Source: Euglena gracilis | Lineage: Eukaryota > Euglenida > Euglenophyceae > Euglenales | Assembly (NCBI GenBank): GCA_039621445.1 | Contig: CP154957.1 | Coordinates: 7,327,062-7,391,061, forward strand | Direction: 5' to 3' | DNA length: 64,000 nucleotides | In this document: positions 12,006-22,905 of the stretch, piece after piece | Layout of the letters: every line of letters begins with the position of its first letter | Position numbering within the stretch: position 1 is the stretch's first letter | Position numbers and translations under genes: made by a program | The notes under the pieces: model-generated | Seen by the model: the letters and a program-made list of their open reading frames with translations, nothing else | Told to the model about the DNA's origin: nothing | Databases searched by the model: none

Positions 12006-12121
12006 CAGAAGCTTGGTTGGGGCCGGAGGAGCGGCAACGGGTGGCCGGGTCGATGCAGACGAGCGATGACACCGTGCGGGAGATGTCCTTGTCGCAGCGG
12101 GTGGACTGGCCGGAGCGGGAG
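12006..12121 (+). CDS. Candidate internal exon, unrecognised product
   Basis: Lies between an acceptor (TTTTGACAG) and a donor (GGGAG followed by GTGGTA). The frame reads AWLGPEERQRVAGSMQTSDD and then MSLSQRVDWPERE, a charged, soluble-looking sequence. Phase 2 entry and phase 0 exit. The frame is also open upstream to 11717, across G-rich sequence, so the 5' border is a judgement. Confidence 0.45.
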
Positions 12122-13805
12122 GTGGTAATTCCCCCATTTAAGGCCACTTTAGGCCATTTTAGGCCATTTTAAGGTATAGTTGCGGTTGAACATCATAATT
12201 TTGCGTCATTTTTTTCCCCTCGAAAACTGTATCATAACAAGAAGTACAAATGTGCATCCAAAAAAGCATGCAAAATTCACGAACACCGGATCAATCAATT
12301 GAAAGCTCAACAAATCTTAATTTATACCCATAGAGGAATTCTGAACAGTAAGAATTAACGGCAATGAAATTTTTCAGAAAAAACCTTGGACAAAAATTAT
12401 AAGTTTTTATTCGAGCTACCAAAAAGGCACCGAGTTTTTGTATTTTGCGAAATCTACACCATTTTGCGGGATTTCGCAAACAGAAGTCATTTTTCTGAAA
12501 ACTGATGCTGTTGCCTGGCGAAATTTAATTTGATTTTGGCCAGGCATCTTTTTAAGTCAGCAGACCCCCCCCTGGGGGAGGGGGGTGGGTGGGTGGGTGG
12601 GTCCGGGGCCGGATCCCCCCCCGGGGGGGGGGTCCCGTGCTGGAGGCGCCGGGTATACCTTTTCGGCGCAAAGCGCCGAAAAATTTTGAAAATTGCCTTT
12701 AATGGGCCTGATTTTGGGGGTCCCCCCCCCGGGGGGGTCCCGCGCCACCCTGGGTGGGTGGGGGGGGACCCCCCTCCCCCCCGGGGTCTTAAAAAGACCC
12801 CCGGGGGTCTTAAAAAGAAGCCTGATTTTGCATTGCTTTAGCCATTTGGGCCTTTTTTGGCATAAACGAGAGAGGATAGATCAAAGGGCAAAGCCGAGAG
12901 CAATTTCTCTTCTCCGTGTTTGTTTTCCCCTTTGGGGATACTTAATACTAAAAAGAAACCACCTGAACACGTTCATAAATGGGAGAGTATCTCATTCATA
13001 ATTGTTTGTGGTTGTTTAGGTCATTTGATCATTTGGCGTGATTATTTGTGGTTTGGAAAATCCCCCAAAATTTTTTGGTCCGCGATTTGAAGGAATCTCG
13101 GGTACCTAACAAATGAGCGTACACATCTTTCAATTGAGATTTTTCCAACGTCTTTCATTTTTTCATGTCTTTTTTCCCATGGTTCCAATTAGCACTGTTT
13201 CATTATTTGCGAAACAGACATCGTGCACACCAAAAAAAGATGGTAATAAATAAGGAAAAAGTACAGCTGTCCAAACCTTCAAAATTCAGCTACCAAGAGA
13301 AGGTTGGGATTTGGGGACTGAGACTATTATTAGTTGGGATAAAAAATGGGCCTTGTGCTGTTGTGGGGCTGTGCTCCTCAACTAAATCGCCATCCACATT
13401 AACAAAGACACCAAAAGTCATTACCCGAATGGCTTCAGTCGTGCACAATGGTTGTGCAACAGAATTTCCCCCATTTTAAGCCATTTTAGGCCATTTTAGG
13501 GACAGCCACCTCTAGGGATCAAAAAGCGGTTTTGGCCATTTTAGGCCATTTTAGGCCATTTTAGTCATAGGTGGCTGGTCGGAAGCTCTCACATGGGTAT
13601 GCCATGGTTACAAAGACATGGTGACAATGACATGATCACACCGCTGCAGAAAGAGCACCAGGTCGCCCCCAGCCAACAAGCAGGGCAACCATGGCCCACA
13701 TCTAAAAAGGCCGGCGATTATTCTCAGTAGTATTTAACGGCAACCTCTGATATTTTTTTTCAACGTTAACCCCTCAGACGGTTGCTTTGTCACCTCAGGC
13801 GGTTG
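12122..13805. other. Intron or spacer with an inserted G-tract element
   Basis: Short TTTTAGGCCA repeats lie at 12127-12175 and 13468-13566, just outside candidate coding stretches. Between them is the element 12549-12825. The plus frame 13165-13479 is open but unrecognised. Confidence 0.35.
12549..12825. mobile_element. CTTTTTAAG-end G-tract element
   Basis: Ends carry CTTTTTAAG next to ACCCCC and the inverse GGGGGTCTTAAAAAG. The interior has GTGGG repeats, several C-tract/G-tract palindromes and the hairpin CGGCGCAAAGCGCCG at 12663-12677. Relatives with similar ends lie at 21432-21703 and about 39886-40020. Confidence 0.6.
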
Positions 13806-14090
13806 TTTTGGTAAATTGAAGCCAAAAGGGCGTCTGGTGTATCCCGAACATCCCGATTATCTGTCGAACTGGTGGATTCTCAAAGCTGGACCCTGGCTGA
13901 TGGATGGCATCCGCTTGAAGAGTCGTTCCCCAAGGCCCCCTCGACGGAATGGGCGGGCAAGATGGAGGCGTGCAAAAGAGGACTGAAAGTGCGAGGAACC
14001 GCATCCGCCGACGACCAAACATGGCTGGATGCCCGAGTTTATGATCAAATCACTGAAATTGCAGCAACACATGCTTCAGCTTTGTGACTT
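13806..14090 (+). CDS. Candidate coding stretch, unrecognised
   Basis: One plus frame reads GRLVYPEHPDYLSNWWILKA then WLMDGIRLKSRS to a stop near 13985. A second, 13872-14087, reads WAGKMEACKRGLKVRGTASA and ends in a stop. Both look coding, so a small intron or frameshift is likely. The product is not recognised. Confidence 0.35.
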
Positions 14091-14773
14091 TAAACAGGCT
14101 TTCTGGCTGTGAAAAGGTGTTCATAGCCTTGGGGCACTGCCGCACCATGGACGCTGTGATGTTGTCCCATCCAGTAGACTTCATTTCTCTGATGGACTGG
14201 AGGGGCGGACGTCAATTCTCTTCATTTCTTTTCCATCATCATGTGCAGGAGCAGTCAAAAGCCATATTGCAGCAAGCAAGTGTCAATGAAATTCAAAGAT
14301 GATGCCGCTGTTCACCCCTCTGCTTCGGGCAGACGATTGGGGCTGACATATGCATCTGCATGGATGGCGCAGTGTGAAATATATCCAGTCGTATGTGCAC
14401 ATGCCACTTAGAAGCAGTGTGGGGGACGGCGCAAAATTGTTATTTTTCATTTGGCAATTTGGAAATTAATCGATAAATGATGATCAGATATTGCATTGAA
14501 AATTTCGGTCTCTGTGAGATACACCGCAGACCGGTGCACTACGATACTCTTGATGTTTACCGATATTATGACATTTCTATTTTCATATGTGCCATTATAA
14601 AATTATATTGTTGCAAATATTCTGTTTTTGTTTCCATTGTATTCATCTCCAAAATATGTCAATGTGCAACCTTTCATCTCATTTTTTTTTAATTGACAAA
14701 TGAAAAAAACTACAACATTCTTTGAGCAAATCTCGCAAAAAAATGATTTGATTTCAACAATATTTTTTTTTAG
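14091..14773. other. Possible intron
   Basis: Becomes AT-rich towards 14773 and ends in a long T-run plus TAG, read as an acceptor. A plus frame near 14310-14400 reads GLTYASAWMAQCEIYPVVCA and may be an exon. Confidence 0.35.
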
Positions 14774-14971
14774 ATGTGTTTGGATTGGGTTGTACCATTG
14801 TCCATTTTCAAGTGGTATATGAGTTGCTCAAAATTCCAAAAAAATACGACCCAGGGCCATTGTTTGGTGTACTCTCTTGGTTTATCAACCTGGAATAAGA
14901 GGGCGCACTGGAAGCAAATGGATGATCGCAGCAAGTCCGCAAAAGGACTGTGGGAAGCTCAACCGGAATAA
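14774..14971 (+). CDS. Candidate terminal exon, unrecognised
   Basis: Follows a T-tract ending TTTTTTTTAG. One frame is open for 65 codons to TAA at 14969. A second frame reads VYELLKIPKKYDPGPLFGVL and then stops at about 14898. The second looks the more protein-like. The phase cannot be settled without the upstream exon. Confidence 0.4.
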   Translation: MCLDWVVPLSIFKWYMSCSKFQKNTTQGHCLVYSLGLSTWNKRAHWKQMDDRSKSAKGLWEAQPE

Positions 14972-15881
14972 AACAATGTGTATCAGTGTCTTTGGGTTAG
15001 TTTTCCCCTCAGATTAACCCAAATTATTTATTCAAATTCATCATTCATTATTTATTCAAATGAAAAAAATGTGTGCTTCACTGAAAGGTGTTCAGAGCGT
15101 CACTCCATAACACCCCTTCTCCATCATCCACCCCACTTAATAAATGCCCCATTGTGCGTCTTTCTCATTTGGGGTTCAGATAGGCAGAGAACGCTAGCTT
15201 GATATTGAAAGTCCCCCCTTTGTCCAACGATTGATGACCTCTGTACTCCGACTGGGGGTGGTCATGGGACATGGGGTTGTGACCAAAAAGGTGTCCTCCG
15301 ACTGAGGGGGGGGGGTCATAAGACCTGGGGTCCAAAAAAAAGTGGGAAGGTCCCCGAAAAGACCCTATATTTTTTTCCTTCTGGCGCTTTCTGCCAAAAT
15401 TTTTTTTGCCAATTTGGCAAAGACAATTTTTTTGATCCAAATGCAAAAATGCTGATGGTGCTTTCACAATTTCACAGGGTGTTTTTCTTTGGAGGATGAC
15501 TGGTTTTCCCCACCGCTGAACATGGACTGTTATTTTCCTTCAATAATCATCCCATCCACAGAAAGACTCCAAGGGGGGCATTCTGAATGATTGGGATCGC
15601 GAGATTGATAGCTCCCCCCCCCATTTCCAATGACCCCCCGGTCGGACAACCCCCTCTATGTCCAACTATCACCTCCCCCCGGGGAAAACCCTAGTATTTT
15701 ATTATGTTGTACATCTAAAATTTGACCACTCTGCAAGTTACATTTGAGATAAAAAGCAGTCAAAGCTCAACGTCTGCATTTGGAATATCAATTAAATATA
15801 AAATTTTAATTATTTAAATTTCTGTTAAAATCAATTATATTTATTTAGATTTATTTTCAAATTCAAATCTTAGCAGCGCAA
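14972..15881. other. Spacer with degenerate element copies
   Basis: Contains degenerate pieces of the TATGTCCAATGACC family at 15211-15425 and 15615-15690, then AT-rich sequence. No gene is recognised. Confidence 0.4.
15211..15425. mobile_element. Degenerate copy of the TATGTCCAATGACC family
   Basis: Starts CCCCCCTTTGTCCAACG and keeps the GACCAAAAAGGTGTCCTC motif and a decayed hairpin (CTGGCGCTTTCTGCC). It is more diverged than the copies at 2.1, 23.6 and 39.1 kb. Confidence 0.55.
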
Positions 15882-16240
15882 CATGGAAAGCGAGGTGGAT
15901 CTTGAGATTTGCAGGCCTGCGTGTGGCGCGCCTTTGGGACTGTTCAAGGTTGTCTGCCCTGTGAGGTTACCTCGCAATCAATTTTGACAAAATTTTGCTC
16001 GGTGTCTACAAAGAAATCTACCAATGGGCAATGGTACCCCGCAAAGCCATGGGCCAATTTTTTGCCGATATTGGGTGCATTTTGTGTCGGGCAAAAACTT
16101 TGGCCGAGCCTCTGAAAAGGTGTCCGCCAACCAGGGGTGTCGCCATTCAGACACTTCAATTCTCCGATTCCAGGTCAGCTCATGCATTCGGCGGAGTTCC
16201 TTGTTTGTCTTTTTCTTTTGGGAGAGAAGACTGACTATTT
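15882..16240 (+). CDS. Candidate coding stretch, unrecognised
   Basis: A frame from an ATG at 15882 reads MESEVDLEICRPACGAPLGL and stops near 15985. A second frame from 15995 reads EIYQWAMVPRKAMGQFFADI, then CILCRAKTLAEPLKRC, to a stop at 16234. Together they suggest one coding region broken by a frameshift or small intron. No family is recognised. Confidence 0.35.
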
Positions 16241-16639
16241 TCAATTTACAAATTTTTTTTTCACTTTCTGATTACCTTTTCTTTAATTCATCTTCTGAGA
16301 CCTTCTTTCCTGCATTTATGCTCATCATTCCTCTTGATTCAGTTGTCACGCCAGAAGAGGTTGCACAGACAGGAGGTATGCCTGAAAATTATTTGTCTGA
16401 TTTGATACTTCCAGCAGTGTTTTTTTCTTTTCTGTTACTTTTATTGTTGATTCTTTGTCGTTATCGTTTGTTGTTTCTTTTATGACAAAAATACTCACCA
16501 AAATTTTACAACAACTTTGTCAATCACAGCTTGCTACGATACGAAGCGGATGGTGACAAAAAAAGACAAGACGTGGTGGATTCTGACATTCTGATATTGT
16601 ATTGTGTTGTACAATGCAATATCATATGTATGTATATAT
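16241..16639. other. No gene recognised
   Basis: T-rich sequence with an open plus frame to 16485 whose last part is leucine-rich only because of the base composition. Confidence 0.35.
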
Positions 16640-16893
16640 GGCAGCCATATTCAAAATGGACCCCCCCCCTCGGGGGGGCCATTTAGAGTGTCCAGGGGGT
16701 AGTAAATTTTTTTTGTGTTAATGATGGAGCAGGGTCAGGGTTACGATTTCGGCCTAACTTTATGCCTAACTTGTACACCCAACACCCGTCTATAAGTTAG
16801 GCCTAACCCTAACCCTAAGCCGCGCACATGACCCTATTCCATCATTAACGCAAAAAAAAACTATTTTGACCCCCCATTTAGAATATGGCTGCC
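16640..16893. mobile_element. GGCAGCC-end element, copy 2
   Basis: Ends GGCAGCCATATTC / GAATATGGCTGCC. The interior is the reverse complement of copy 1, with inverted TTAGGG motifs and the same AATGATGGA pair. Flanks are GTATATAT and GAATATAT, an 8-bp duplication with one difference. The right-hand C-tract/G-tract stem-loop is partly deleted. Confidence 0.85.
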
Positions 16894-17340
16894 GAATATA
16901 TATATATTATATGTATATATGTATTGTATTATATTACACAATACCATATTATATAGAATTGTGGTACATTGGATGACATTACATTGCATTGCATCACCAG
17001 GGGGCAAATACAGAGAGTGGGATAAAGAAACACAGAGGGTGGGGTAAGGAGACACATGACAACCTTAATGACAAGAAACAAGAGCAAGAGGTTTGAGGCA
17101 GTCAAAAAAACGAAAACTCAAATTCCTTGTCTGGGCCCAAATTAGGTTTTCCAAATGCAATGTTGTTGCCCAGGGGCATACCCAGTTGTTATTTTTTGCA
17201 AATGAAATTTCATAATTTCATTGCCTAAAGTGCTACCCAGGTTCCACAAATGCATTCAACATAATTCCATAAAATAGTCTGGGTCCTCGGGTTCGTTCTT
17301 GTCTTGGGTTATGACTGTGCACTCTGCCTCTCTCACAGAA
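16894..17340. other. No gene recognised; ends in a good acceptor
   Basis: AT microsatellite at its start, then unique sequence. The last bases, CTGCCTCTCTCACAG, look like a splice acceptor. Confidence 0.4.
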
Positions 17341-17744
17341 TTTCAGCTTCCTGAAAATGTCTGTCCGCGCACTGGATTCCTGCGCTCATGAAAAAGCTCC
17401 CGAGAAGCGGCAGCACGTTGGCAAGAACAATTGGTGCTAAAAAGCTGCGAAGATGACTTTACCAAATGCCTCTCCCTCCGCCTTCTGCTGAGTCACAGAT
17501 GGTTGTTCTGCCAGAAAATGAAAAGAAGTGGGTACAAAGGCCACAACAAAGAGGCAAGGTTGGGTTTTGTTTTTGTATTTTTGGGGGGTCCCAAAATCGG
17601 CCCAAAAAATTTGGGGGGGTACCCAAAAATCAAAATTTTGGCTCTCCATTGACGATGAGAGAAAAACACGGGAAGCAATGGTCGACATCCGCAAAGTCAC
17701 AAAGGGGCTGTCGCTCAGAGTTGTCCTGAACACTCCCCGCCTGG
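17341..17744 (+). CDS. Candidate coding stretch interrupted by a G-tract insertion
   Basis: After the acceptor, frames read MSVRALDSCAHEKAPEKRQH and, further on, SAESQMVVLPENEKKWVQRP. At about 17572-17645 a G-rich insert (GGGGGGTCCC...GGGGGGGTACCC) interrupts. Past it the frame reads SIDDERKTREAMVDIRKVTK and LSLRVVLNTPR before the next G-tract element at about 17745. The product is not recognised. Confidence 0.35.
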
Positions 17745-18110
17745 GGTATTACTTTTTCGCCCGAAGTCCCGGCCCGAGGGGGGGGGTATTATTTGGGGGG
17801 GGTATTATTCCCCAAAATTTTCGAAATTTCGAAGTTCCGTAGGAGCAAAAATAGCTCCAAAACCCCCTTTGGGGTCATTTTTTGTACTTTCTGATGAAAT
17901 TTAGCATTCTTTGGAGGCCAGATGATCCAGAAAAATCGATTTTTTCGTAATTTGTTGTCAGAGATTGTGATTTTTACCTACATTTTCAGGTCAAAAATCC
18001 GGACCTTCGGCCTGAAACCCGGGGGGGGGTATTATTTCGATGGCCAAAGTCGGACCCCGAGGGGGGGGTATTATTTGGGGGGAGGTTTTGCAATGATCAC
18101 ACCCCCCTGC
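17745..18110. mobile_element. GGGGTATTAT-end G-tract element, copy 1
   Basis: Both sides carry [17 protein letters not shown] and GGGGTATTATTTGGGG motifs around a core containing TTTGGAGGCCAGATGATCCA. A second full copy in the same orientation is at 56218-56575 and a short version at 52770-52860. The end supplies a GTATTA that could act as a splice donor beside the coding stretch ending at 17744. Confidence 0.65.
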
Positions 18111-18704
18111 CCCCCCCCAATCAGAAGCCACAATTCTGAAGGGCATGATTTTCCCTCTGAAAATAGTAGTCTGGATTCCAACCATCATCCCTTATCAGAA
18201 TCCACAATTTTGTTGAACCATTCCCCCCCCCCCGGTGAATAAACACCGGCCTTGTATAAGCACTGTCCCCCCCCCCCCCCGGTGCGCTCCATCCTTTTGG
18301 ACGTGTTGGACAGGAATCCTGCTTTGCACGCGGGGGGGGGTCGGGGGTTCGATTCCGGCTGCAGCCCCAGGGATTATTTAAGGCTGCACCCCGGGGGGGG
18401 GGGCAGAGGGGGGTGAGATATACTTTTTGGCGCCGCAGGCGCAGAAAATTTTGAAAAAAATGGCTTTTCTTGGCCAAAATCGGCCTTTTTTAGGTAGTTA
18501 GGGGTTAGGGGTAAAATTTTTCAAAGAGGGGGTCCCAAAAATACAAATTTTTGGTGTTTTTGGGGGGGGGTACCCAAAAAACAAAAATTTGGGGGGGGGA
18601 CCCAAAACCCAAAACCCAACCTTGAAAGAGGCATATGTCCATAATTTTTTTCAAACCATGTGAATAAACCAGATTTTGGGTTCTCAATTTGGACGGTTTT
18701 GTAA
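18111..18704. other. G-tract-rich intergenic or intron sequence
   Basis: Several C-tract/G-tract palindromes, a degenerate hairpin near 18428 and an isolated tRNA B-box-like GGTTCGATTCC near 18344. No gene is supported. Confidence 0.35.
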
Positions 18705-19247
18705 ATGCAATGCCATTGCCAAAATCCAGGATTCGCAATGCCTGTTCATGGCCCTTGTTTCAAGATGTGCACACACCTCTTCTTGGCATGCACAGGTGAC
18801 GATTCCTTTGGTAGCATATTCACAGCAACCAGCTCACTTCCACTTCCACTTCATACTTCCACCTCAGAGCAAACAGTTCGCATCGAAGGCAGGCGCAAAG
18901 CCTTCCCCTCACTGATTGGATTACTGATTGGCCAGGGTGGCCAGGGTGGCTCCAAACCATCTTGTGTCATTCAGCCGGGAACAGAAGAACAACGGCGCAC
19001 ATCAACTCTGTTCATCTTTTTCACAGAGGAAAAACAAGGCATGGAAAGTTCTTGTGACAAATCCACATTGACGGCCCTACTGGTGACGGCTGACCCTCCC
19101 TTGCATATCCCCTCCCACACCCTATCGCTCTGCATGATCATTATCAGATGCCAAAATGCACTTGGGTTTGGCTCACAGATTGGGTTTTACGTGCACATTG
19201 GTTGGAAATTGCATTTGTATCACCTGTTGTGCAAGGTCATCTTTTAG
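18705..19247 (+). CDS. 180-codon open frame, unrecognised
   Basis: One of the longer non-repetitive plus frames. It contains SEQTVRIEGRRKAFPSLIGL and GGQGGSKPSCVIQPGTEEQR. An acceptor-like TTTTTCACAG near 19026 suggests that part may be intronic. No domain is recognised, and its codon use is not obviously different from chance. Confidence 0.3.
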   Translation: MQCHCQNPGFAMPVHGPCFKMCTHLFLACTGDDSFGSIFTATSSLPLPLHTSTSEQTVRIEGRRKAFPSLIGLLIGQGGQGGSKPSCVIQPGTEEQRRTSTLFIFFTEEKQGMESSCDKSTLTALLVTADPPLHIPSHTLSLCMIIIRCQNALGFGSQIGFYVHIGWKLHLYHLLCKVIF

Positions 19248-19948
19248 CGTTCATTGGTGTCATTTTTTTTGGCGGCGATTGATAGAATGCCATTTTAATG
19301 GGGAAGGGTGACATTGAACGGATAAATACCCAATCCAGTTAAGTTTGGTCAAATTCTGGGGAGGGTGGGTGGGCGGGATGAATCAGGGGACGAAATGAAG
19401 CCCCGGCCAAACCCTGGGGGCTTTTACGGTGAATCGGAAGCACATCGGCTTCATTTTGCGCCACCGACATTGAGCCACTTGGTGGTGTTATATATTTTGA
19501 AGGGTTGGCTCACTACATTCGCGACCAAAATCACCTCAAGGGATCACTTTCATCCACCTCGACTGGTTTGTGAAAGCAAGAGTAGATTTACACTGTCGAA
19601 GTGAGGGGAGATTTCGAAAAAAAAAACCTTCACAGAGAGCAGCAAAAATTGGCAGAGGAGATGAACCAAAAGACGAGGTGAATCCTCGGTACCCTCCCGG
19701 TCCACCGTTGGAACAAGCCAGAACACTGTTCCAGCCAAACGGTGGACAACAGGCACCTGGACGAAAGACGTTCCACAGTCGTTGGCATAAGAGGCGAGGG
19801 CGACCGAGCCAGGGTTGTGGGGGTCGACCGAGGGCGACCATGGTCGACCCCCACCCCACAGCCGGACCCCCCCTTCTTTTGCGGTTGGCCGTCTTTGAAT
19901 TTGCCCTCGCCCTCCTAATTCCGTTGTGTCCCTTTTAAGCTCTTTCCC
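19248..19948. other. Overlapping frames on both strands, no gene chosen
   Basis: A plus frame (19570-19938) and minus frames (19550-20011) overlap fully. A short GGTCGACC repeat at about 19800-19860 inflates both. I do not choose between them. Confidence 0.3.
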
Positions 19949-20218
19949 ATGGCTCGCCAGCATGAGGTGTATGTCCCTGTGACGTGTGCGGATGCGGATG
20001 AAGCACAACAATTTTCATCCAATTGTGGTAACCCAAAAGGATTTCACTATGCTTGTCAAAAATGCGCAGGATTAAGGAAACCCTACGTTGCTCCGCGCCC
20101 AAGCAAAATTGTCCGTCATTTGGAATCGCAAACATGTCTCCGTAATTTCTGTCATTGTACAATGTTTTGGGTGCGTTTTGGGAAAATTAGGGTCCACCCA
20201 ATTTATTTGTCACCATGA
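19949..20218 (+). CDS. Cysteine-containing 89-codon frame, unrecognised
   Basis: Starts at an ATG after TTTAAGCTCTTTCCC and reads MARQHEVYVPVTCADADEAQ. Six cysteines follow, spaced as CGNPKGFHYACQKC and CLRNFCHC, which might bind a metal. It ends in TGA at 20216. No family is recognised. Confidence 0.4.
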   Translation: MARQHEVYVPVTCADADEAQQFSSNCGNPKGFHYACQKCAGLRKPYVAPRPSKIVRHLESQTCLRNFCHCTMFWVRFGKIRVHPIYLSP

Positions 20219-20699
20219 GTTTGCGAAAGTTGTCACTCATTATTAAAACATTAGCTTTGTTTAGGGGGTGCTTGGAGGCGGCGATCACCTGACACTCTGC
20301 ATGGGGGGGGGGCAGCTCTAACGCCATGCCTGAGGTTTGAACAGTTTGCGTGATATGATCAAATTTTAAAGTTTAGTTTTAAAGTGGTTGGGGCTTGCTG
20401 ATTTTATCCTCACTTCCAGCCATGCACAAGAGTGGAGGAAAGAGATGTGTTTCGCTTAAAGTTTGATCGACTTAACGATTTTTGGGAGGCCAATCTGAAT
20501 AAAAAAAAAACGTATGTAAATATACTAACTTATTTTTTGGTTTATTTGATTCGTTTATTCTATTTGTTTGCTTTTGTAATAATTAATCATTTGTTTCATT
20601 TATGTATTTATTTCATTCATTTATTTATTTGATATTTATAAATTATCGGTATTATCGGTATAAATTTGTGTTTCTACAATGTTTATCAATGTTGGAGCC
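20219..20699. other. AT-rich spacer
   Basis: T-rich tracts at 20520-20660. No gene is recognised. Confidence 0.4.
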
Positions 20700-22160
20700 A
20701 GTCTGTCGCCCTCATTGGCTTGACGGGAACTATGCCCAGGACGGCAAAGCCGTTGTCTGAGCTGACCAGCCGGAAGATCATCTGTGTGTTGGCGACTAGC
20801 GAGCTCTGGAAGCAGGGCTACTGGATGACCAGGCCACGTTGGACAACTTCGACTTGTCCCTGAGCACCGACCTGAGGGCCCGGTTGGAGGAGCTCGGCCC
20901 CGAGCCTTCCAAGGCGATGATGAACATCAACTTCAAGCTGCTGAGCTGGCAGTCCGCCCTACTACTAAAGTACTGCCTGGGGGAGTCGACCTGGAGTACC
21001 TCCAGCCTGAGTCCCGCTCTTCATGGACTTTTCAGCCGAAGCTAAAAAGTTTGGGGTGGTCATCCAATACAACAAAAAAACTCACAAATCTGATCGTGAT
21101 GCCTGCTGCAGGAATGATTTCTTTTGCGCACCAAATCACTGGGTCGGCGGTGTTTGCAAAACCGACGTCCCTGCATCACTTGCTGGAACGTTCAAATTTG
21201 GGGTGCCCCTGCTGAGGCGAGGTACGTCATGGGCATGGTTCTGCCAAAGAACATGGTCCCCAAGCCGTTCGTGGTCAAGAGTGCAGGCCTGAGTTCTTTG
21301 CCCAGGCATACGGCAGTCAGGTGTCCTGCATGAGGGTCACCAAAGACGTCGGCATGGGCAAGCCAAGCATGGTCTGTGGCGACTGCCTAATGCTGAAGGT
21401 GATGGGAATGTACGTGGCCAAGCTACTTCGGGGTGGGAGTTTTTTAAGACCAGGGGGAGGTCCCCCCCCCACCCACCCACCCCTGGGGGCCCCCCCCAGG
21501 GTGGGGGTCCCGGGGGACCCACAAAATTCCCCGAAATTGGCCAAAAATCGCGAAAAGTGCTAAAAATAGCACTTTCAAAAAATTTCGGCGCCAAAAAGTA
21601 TATCCCACCCAAGACCTCCGGGGGGGGGGGGGGCTCTGTCGGACCCAACCACTCTACACCCCCCCCTGGGGGTCCAAGACTAAAAAAACCCCTGCTTTGG
21701 GGCAGACCCGACAGGCTGCAGCTGAGCAGACGGCGGAGGGGACCATTGCCGAGCGTGTGTCTGCCCTGTTGACGGGCAAAAGGAAGCCTGAGACCGAAGC
21801 TGCTGGGCAAAGACCCAGCAAGAGGCGCAGGCCTGACTACTCCGGATGGGATCAGGAGCTTCTCGAGGGAGTTGAACCACCACCCATGCCGTCCATGCTG
21901 GGTGCTACCTTGCGAGTGCCAATTGAAGCAAGGACCGTGGTGTGACCGGTGCTGGCAGACCAAAGCGTGTGGTCAAGTTGGCGATGAGGGACAGGCACAA
22001 GTGGGTCATCAGCAGAGGCAAGCGAACCCGAGAGAGCCCGCAGGAAGCTGGCCGAGGCCGAGCGCCAGGCAGCCTCTGCAGTGCCGAGCGTTGAGCCACC
22101 TTCCGAACAAGCAGCTGCTGGCTGCGGTCTGTCGCCCCCATTATCAATTTATAGAAATAT
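20700..22160 (+). pseudogene. Frameshifted coding block, unrecognised protein
   Basis: Protein-like sequence continues along the plus strand but switches frame at least five times. In order it reads LDNFDLSLSTDLRARLEELG, then EAKKFGVVIQYNKKTHKSDR, MGMVLPKNMVPKPFVVKSAG, RVTKDVGMGKPSMVCGDCLM, a G-tract insertion (21432-21703), GTIAERVSALLTGKRKPETE with a basic KRRRP run resembling a nuclear signal, and LAEAERQAASAVPSVEPPSE. In-frame stops occur near its start. It could be a decayed gene, a retroelement relic, or a gene with small introns. TCTGTCGCCCYCATT is found at both ends (about 20703 and 22127). Confidence 0.45.
21432..21703. mobile_element. G-tract element inside a coding block
   Basis: Ends GTTTTTTAAGACC next to GGGGG, with the inverse GGTCCAAGACTAAAAAAAC, relating it to 12549-12825. 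It divides the coding block cleanly. Its left side offers a GTGGGAG donor and its right side ends CTTTGGGGCAG, an acceptor, so it may be spliced out as an intron. Confidence 0.55.
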
Positions 22161-22730
22161 ATCAATGTCCACATCAATGTGTATTTATAATACATATTGT
22201 ATATTATAAAAAATATATAAAACACAAAAAATAATATATATACTAAACATAATAAATAACAAATAATAAATAATAATAAACAACATATAAATATAATAGT
22301 TGGATAAACAATACATATCATTATATAAAAAAAATAAATAAGTAATAATAATATATAATATATAATATACTTTATTATTATATTTATGTCTATTTATGTT
22401 ATTTATTATTTATTTATGTCTTTAGACATGTTTGTATATCTTTACAGATTTCTCAGAATTATTTTGACAACGTCAATCAAATGGAAAGAAAGTGCACTGA
22501 TCACCCCATTATATATACAATAATAATATTTTCCTTTCATTTGGGGTTCATGCAGACAGAGACGTGATTCTTGATTGTCAATAAAATCGACCTTGCAGCG
22601 CAACTAATATGGGTGTTTCAACCCACTTGCCATCATATCCCCAATGCATGATACGATGACCACCAGGAATTTGAAAATACACACATATTTGTGGGCCCTT
22701 TCCAGAAGAGCATAGAGGTGATTGACTGGA
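22161..22730. other. AT-rich junction between the plus and minus gene sets
   Basis: Bases 22150-22450 are almost pure A and T. This is where the plus-strand and minus-strand coding sets converge, so 3' ends are expected here, but I see no specific polyadenylation pattern I would defend. Confidence 0.4.
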
Positions 22731-22789
22731 TCTTACCACAATTCTGAACAAGATGTCCCACGATTCAAAGACATGTTGCACGCCAGATT

Positions 22790-22905
22790 ACCTGCATTTG
22801 ACCACCCCATACAATTGCCACCCCAGGGCAAATGGCAGCGCACTCCAGCCATTCCCTCCCAATTGCAGGCCCATTTGCAACTCAATAATCGCCCGGCTGG
22901 GTCGT
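22790..22905 (-). CDS. Possible ankyrin exon
   Basis: One minus frame reads [19 protein letters not shown], resembling the DGxTALxxA part of a repeat. Beyond it lies only a GT repeat. Weak; it may be the last exon. Confidence 0.2.

Noticed and set aside
18330-18380. Possible tRNA with B-box-like GGTTCGATTCC
   Set aside because: No A box at the right distance, and no acceptor or anticodon stems can be paired.
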